From assembly GCF_008327685.1 (NCBI RefSeq), contig NZ_BDDE01000014.1, positions 372,001 to 436,000 on the forward strand: a DNA stretch of 64,000 nucleotides, written 5' to 3'. Numbering within the stretch: the stretch's first letter is position 1; every line of letters begins with the position of its first letter. The notes under the pieces were generated by a model. The model made no database searches and was not told the origin of the DNA. It saw only the letters and a list, made by a program, of their open reading frames with translations. The translations under genes and the position numbers were made by a program. This document shows, piece by piece, positions 60,553 to 64,000 of this stretch. The DNA comes from Actinomadura sp. K4S16 (lineage in GTDB: Bacteria; Actinomycetota; Actinomycetes; Streptosporangiales; Streptosporangiaceae).

Positions 60553-63500
60553 GCGGCGAGATCACCACTCTCTACCTGCCCTGCGAGGTCGGGCAGGTGC
60601 GGGTCAGGCTGGGGTACAGCGACACGCTGTCGCCGCTGGAGGAGACGGCGCTGCGGGTGATCGCCGCGGCGGCGCTGCCGGACGGGACCGGTGAGCGGCC
60701 GCGGCCGGTGGACGTCCCGTCCCTGACCAAGCTGCTCGGCCTCGGCCACCGGGTCGTCGTCGACCTGGTGCACGACCTGTGGCGGGCCGGCTACCTCACC
60801 GTGGACTTCACGAGCGGCGCGATCGCCCTCAGCGGGGAGACGCAGGACCGGCTGGACTCCGGGCGTCTCGCCGAGATGGCCAGCCTGGAGAGCGAGGAAC
60901 GCCGCGTCGAGCTGATGATGGAGCGGCTCACCGGCTACGTCATGCCGAGACGCGGCGCCCGGGCACCCGGCGACCCCCGGTACGCGGTGCGGCACACCGC
61001 CGCCCGGCTGACGCTGGCGGACGCCGGCCAGACCGAGATCCACGCCGCCGTCCAGAACTGGCTGCGCAACCGCAACCGCGCCGACGCGGACGACGAACTC
61101 GCGGCCTCCGCGCCGGGTGCGCCGCGCGAGCGCGGCGGACCGGCGCGGCGGGACCGCGAGCGCCGGATCCTGTCGGTCCGCAGCTCGGCACGGGACCGCC
61201 GGACCGGCGGCGGCAAGCGGTGGTATCCGATCAACGTCCGCGCGGAGCTGAACACCGCCAGCGACCGGCTGATCATCACGGTCGTCGACCCGCGGTTCCC
61301 GGCCGACCGGCGGGAGCTGGCCTCCGAGCGGCTGACCCGGCTGGCCGAGGAGTTCCCCCGCGAGTCGTTCGTCGCCCGGCTGCGGGAGGCCGCCGAGGAG
61401 AAGCTGGTCGAGCCGCCGGGGCTGGAGGAGCTGATCGACCGGCTCGCCGAGCGGGCGGCCGGCTGCGGGGCGGTGCCCGCGGCGCGGCGCCGCGACGAGC
61501 ACCTGGGCCTGGCGGACGAGGCCCGGCGCGTCGCCGCGGTGATCGCCGCGCGGGAGGCCCGGGAGGTGGACGTGGAGCCCGTCCACGGCGGTCGGGACCA
61601 TCTGGCCGTGGTCGGCCAGCTGATCGACGAGGCGGAGACGCAGCTGGTCATCGTCTGCCCGTGGGTCACGCGCGCGGCCCTGCAGCAGGTGACGCCGCAG
61701 CTGCGCCGGGCCATGGACCGCGGCGTCCAGGTGGTGGTCGTCTGGGGCATCGCGCACCAGGCCGCCCTCCCGGAGGACGCGCAGAACGCGCTCGACAGCC
61801 TCACCAGGTACTCCAGGACGACGCCGATGCTGCGACCCCAGGTGTCCGCGCGCACCCACGCGAAGCTGGTGATCTGCGACGACCGGGCCGCGCTGGTGAC
61901 GTCCCGCAACGTGCTGTCGGCCACCGGCGCGCAGCCCGAGACCGGGCTGCTCCTGCGGACGCCCGGGGGCGGTGGCGGCGAGGCCGTCCGGGACCTGCTC
62001 GGCTGGGTGCGCACGAACGTGCCGGGCCCGATCAGCCGCAGCATCTTCCACCGCGCGGACAGGTTCCCGGGCGGCGGCACGCCCGCCACGGTGACCGCCG
62101 CCGAGGACGAGCCGGTACCGGAGGAGCCGCCGGAGGGCGAGGAGAACCCGGCCGCCGTCCAGGCATGGCAGCTCGCGTGGGTCGCCAAGACCGAGCAGCT
62201 GCGGATCCGACCGTCCGGCCGTCCCCGGCCGTCGGCACGGACGGTACTGGACGGCGAGCACCGGGAACTGCTCTGGCTCGCCCTGAACTCCGCGCGCCGC
62301 CGGGTCGTCATCGCGTCCGCCCAGCTCAGCGACGAGGTCGTCAACGCCCGCCTGATCGACGCGGTACGCGGCCTGCTCGACCGGGGCGTCGCGGTGACCA
62401 TCGGCTACGACGAGCGCGGCGGCGCCGAGCGCGGGCAGACGGCGCTCGACGCGCTCACCGAGCTGGCCACCGCCCACCCCGGCCTCTTCACGCTGCACTC
62501 GGGTACGGGCCACGCCAAGGTGCTGGTCTGGGACGACGACGTGGTCGTCGGCAGCTTCAACTACCTGTCGTACGGGGGGTTCGGCAGTCTCGGCGGCCGG
62601 CACCTGCAGCGCTCGGAACTGAGCGTCCGGGTGACCGGCGCGGCGCTCGCCGATCAGGTGGCGGAGCTGTGCGGCGAGCCGCCCGGAGTGGCCGCGGCGC
62701 CCGGCACGGATGGGGCGGCCGCGGCACCGGCGCTCTCGGCGGACGCCCCGGCGCGTGTCACGACCGAGGCGCGGGTGGGCCGGGACATCGCGGGGCACAG
62801 CGAGAGCGCGGTCCACGCGGCCCGCCGCGTCCTCGACCGGGTCGCCGGCGAGCAGCGGCCGGGCGAGATCGTGCGCGCCGAGCTGGAGCGGTCGGACGAC
62901 CCCTGGTCCGTACTGCCCGTCCTCACCGAGCTGGGGGAAGGCCCGGAGATCAGGTCGGCGCTCGCCTTCTGCCTCACCGGGCACGCGGACGGCGTCGCCC
63001 CGGAGGAGGCCCACCGCCACCGCCGCCGCCTGGTGCGGAGCCTGTGGTGCGCCGGCGCGTTCGTCGAGGCCGCGGTGCTGAGCCGTCTCGTCTCCGACGC
63101 CGGTCGCGGCGAGGCCGCCGACGCGGCGGGTCCGCGGGCGGCGATCACCGAGGCGGTGGGCCGTCGCGGGCTGCCGGGTGGCCCCGGCGCGCTCTACACC
63201 GCCGCCGCGGCCGACGACCTGACCGCCGCCGAGCGGCGGGTGCTGCTCGCCGTCGCGGTCGGCGAGCTGCTGCTGTCCCGCGACTCCATGGCCGCGGACG
63301 TGGCCGAGTACCTGGCGTCCGACGACGGCGGGCCGTGGGCGGAGCTGGCCGGGGCCGCCGACGCCTACACGGCCAGGACGGTCGGCGCGTCCACCGCCGA
63401 GCTGATGGCCCGGGCGGCGGGGCAGCTGGAGCGCACCGCCGAGCTGGCGGACGGCTGGTCCCGGCTCGATCTCGCGCTGCTGGAGGCCCAGCCCGTGCCG

Positions 63501-64000
63501 GTCAACATCGACGGGGCGAAGAAGACCCATGCCGCCCTGTTCAATGACACCGGCCCGTTCGGCCGGATCGGTGACGCCGTCAACCGCCGGGACCTCACCG
63601 CGCTGGCAAGGCTCGCCGAGGAGCTGCTCCCCGCCCGGGAGCGCCCCGAAGACCTGGTCGGACGCGTCATCGACACGACCTGGCGAGAGGTCGCGCCCCG
63701 CAACGAGCTGCTGACCGGCAAGACCTACCGCGGCAAGTACGTCAAGCGGCTCGCGGAGGTGGTCTCCGCCGCCAGGGCGCTGCTCACCGCCGCAGGCCGG
63801 GCGGAGCGGCCGGACGGCGACGAGCCGCATCCCGAGCTGGTCGCCGCCGCGGCAGCCCTCGCCGAGACCTACCGGCGCCTGCGGCCCGGCCTCGCGGAGG
63901 CCCCGCCGGACGACGAGGCGGCGCTCCGCGCGGTCCTCGCCGACCTGGACTCGCTGATCGCCGGTCGGGAGGCCCCGTCGCGTGCCGCCGGAGCCGATGC
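60549..64000 (+). CDS. Two-HKD phospholipase D-fold protein, MkoB-like (3' end outside window)
   Basis: At least 1150 residues, open to the window end. An N-terminal ~160 residues look like a winged-helix domain (LTKLLGLGHRVVVDLVHDLWRAGYL). Two PLD catalytic motifs follow: HAKLVICD (His437, Lys439, Asp444) and HAKVLVWD (His655, Lys657, Asp662), the latter continuing GSFNYLS. A helical C-terminal region of more than 450 residues has no motif I recognise. Intact HKD motifs suggest a nuclease rather than a lipase. The GTG start overlaps the helicase stop, so the two proteins are made together. Confidence 0.85.
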   Translation, partial: MSGEITTLYLPCEVGQVRVRLGYSDTLSPLEETALRVIAAAALPDGTGERPRPVDVPSLTKLLGLGHRVVVDLVHDLWRAGYLTVDFTSGAIALSGETQDRLDSGRLAEMASLESEERRVELMMERLTGYVMPRRGARAPGDPRYAVRHTAARLTLADAGQTEIHAAVQNWLRNRNRADADDELAASAPGAPRERGGPARRDRERRILSVRSSARDRRTGGGKRWYPINVRAELNTASDRLIITVVDPRFPADRRELASERLTRLAEEFPRESFVARLREAAEEKLVEPPGLEELIDRLAERAAGCGAVPAARRRDEHLGLADEARRVAAVIAAREAREVDVEPVHGGRDHLAVVGQLIDEAETQLVIVCPWVTRAALQQVTPQLRRAMDRGVQVVVVWGIAHQAALPEDAQNALDSLTRYSRTTPMLRPQVSARTHAKLVICDDRAALVTSRNVLSATGAQPETGLLLRTPGGGGGEAVRDLLGWVRTNVPGPISRSIFHRADRFPGGGTPATVTAAEDEPVPEEPPEGEENPAAVQAWQLAWVAKTEQLRIRPSGRPRPSARTVLDGEHRELLWLALNSARRRVVIASAQLSDEVVNARLIDAVRGLLDRGVAVTIGYDERGGAERGQTALDALTELATAHPGLFTLHSGTGHAKVLVWDDDVVVGSFNYLSYGGFGSLGGRHLQRSELSVRVTGAALADQVAELCGEPPGVAAAPGTDGAAAAPALSADAPARVTTEARVGRDIAGHSESAVHAARRVLDRVAGEQRPGEIVRAELERSDDPWSVLPVLTELGEGPEIRSALAFCLTGHADGVAPEEAHRHRRRLVRSLWCAGAFVEAAVLSRLVSDAGRGEAADAAGPRAAITEAVGRRGLPGGPGALYTAAAADDLTAAERRVLLAVAVGELLLSRDSMAADVAEYLASDDGGPWAELAGAADAYTARTVGASTAELMARAAGQLERTAELADGWSRLDLALLEAQPVPVNIDGAKKTHAALFNDTGPFGRIGDAVNRRDLTALARLAEELLPARERPEDLVGRVIDTTWREVAPRNELLTGKTYRGKYVKRLAEVVSAARALLTAAGRAERPDGDEPHPELVAAAAALAETYRRLRPGLAEAPPDDEAALRAVLADLDSLIAGREAPSRAAGAD

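Overview
The window is 64 kb of very GC-rich DNA with typical actinomycete gene content: a MurA/PknG/GlnX gene set, many GTG starts, ATGA gene overlaps, and DUF1707 and NrtR-type proteins. A filamentous actinomycete, perhaps of the Actinomadura/Thermomonosporaceae type, is my best guess. That placement is inference from style and gene content, not from a marker gene. No rRNA operon, replication origin or CRISPR array is present.

Layout. 1-3030: the 3' end of purB, a MOSC-domain protein and murA, closed by a strong terminator. 3031-6762: a long leader region, a multidomain HTH regulator, an orphan Phd-type antitoxin and a stand-alone TnpB element whose right end lies exactly on the hisC stop codon. 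6759-12185 (mostly minus strand): hisC/pat, a NrtR-like Nudix regulator, a flotillin-NfeD pair, a lipoprotein and a PlsC acyltransferase. 12597-12947: a STAS anti-anti-sigma factor. 12997-22558 (minus): one tightly coupled seven-gene signalling operon. It encodes a coiled-coil protein, a PknG-type kinase, a PP2C phosphatase, a vWA protein, an FHA protein, a GlnX-like membrane transducer and a GlnH-like amino-acid-binding lipoprotein. This is the mycobacterial GlnH-GlnX-PknG nutrient-sensing module with extra phospho-signalling parts, several carrying zinc-ribbon N-termini.

22828-34607: two CNNM/CorC-type membrane proteins, a CDF metal exporter, a 1181-residue protein that looks like an inactivated SF1 helicase carrying a large coiled coil, small membrane proteins, a HAD phosphatase, recQ, a tiny heptad-repeat mini-gene and a secreted DUF5666-like protein. 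34698-43941: an OmpR-type two-component system, epoxide-hydrolase-like and SDR enzymes, an acetate-transporter-family protein, envelope-stress-type proteins and tRNA-Arg(ACG).

44079-50963: tRNA-Ser(GCT) followed by a decayed integrated element. It is bounded by a 77/76-bp direct repeat made of the tRNA 3' end plus its downstream hairpin. Inside are a frameshifted tyrosine integrase, a VOC protein, a SUKH-4 immunity protein, a secreted repeat protein, an MFS exporter and an AraC regulator. 50977-64000 continues as accessory DNA: a SUKH-1 protein, a DUF6745-pentapeptide protein, a secreted GH6 cellulase with a perfect CelR/CebR-type operator, and a frameshifted NucS-like nuclease gene. It ends with a two-gene candidate defence system, a pseudokinase-SF1 helicase fusion translationally coupled to a two-HKD phospholipase-D-fold protein, resembling Mokosh type I; the second gene runs off the window.
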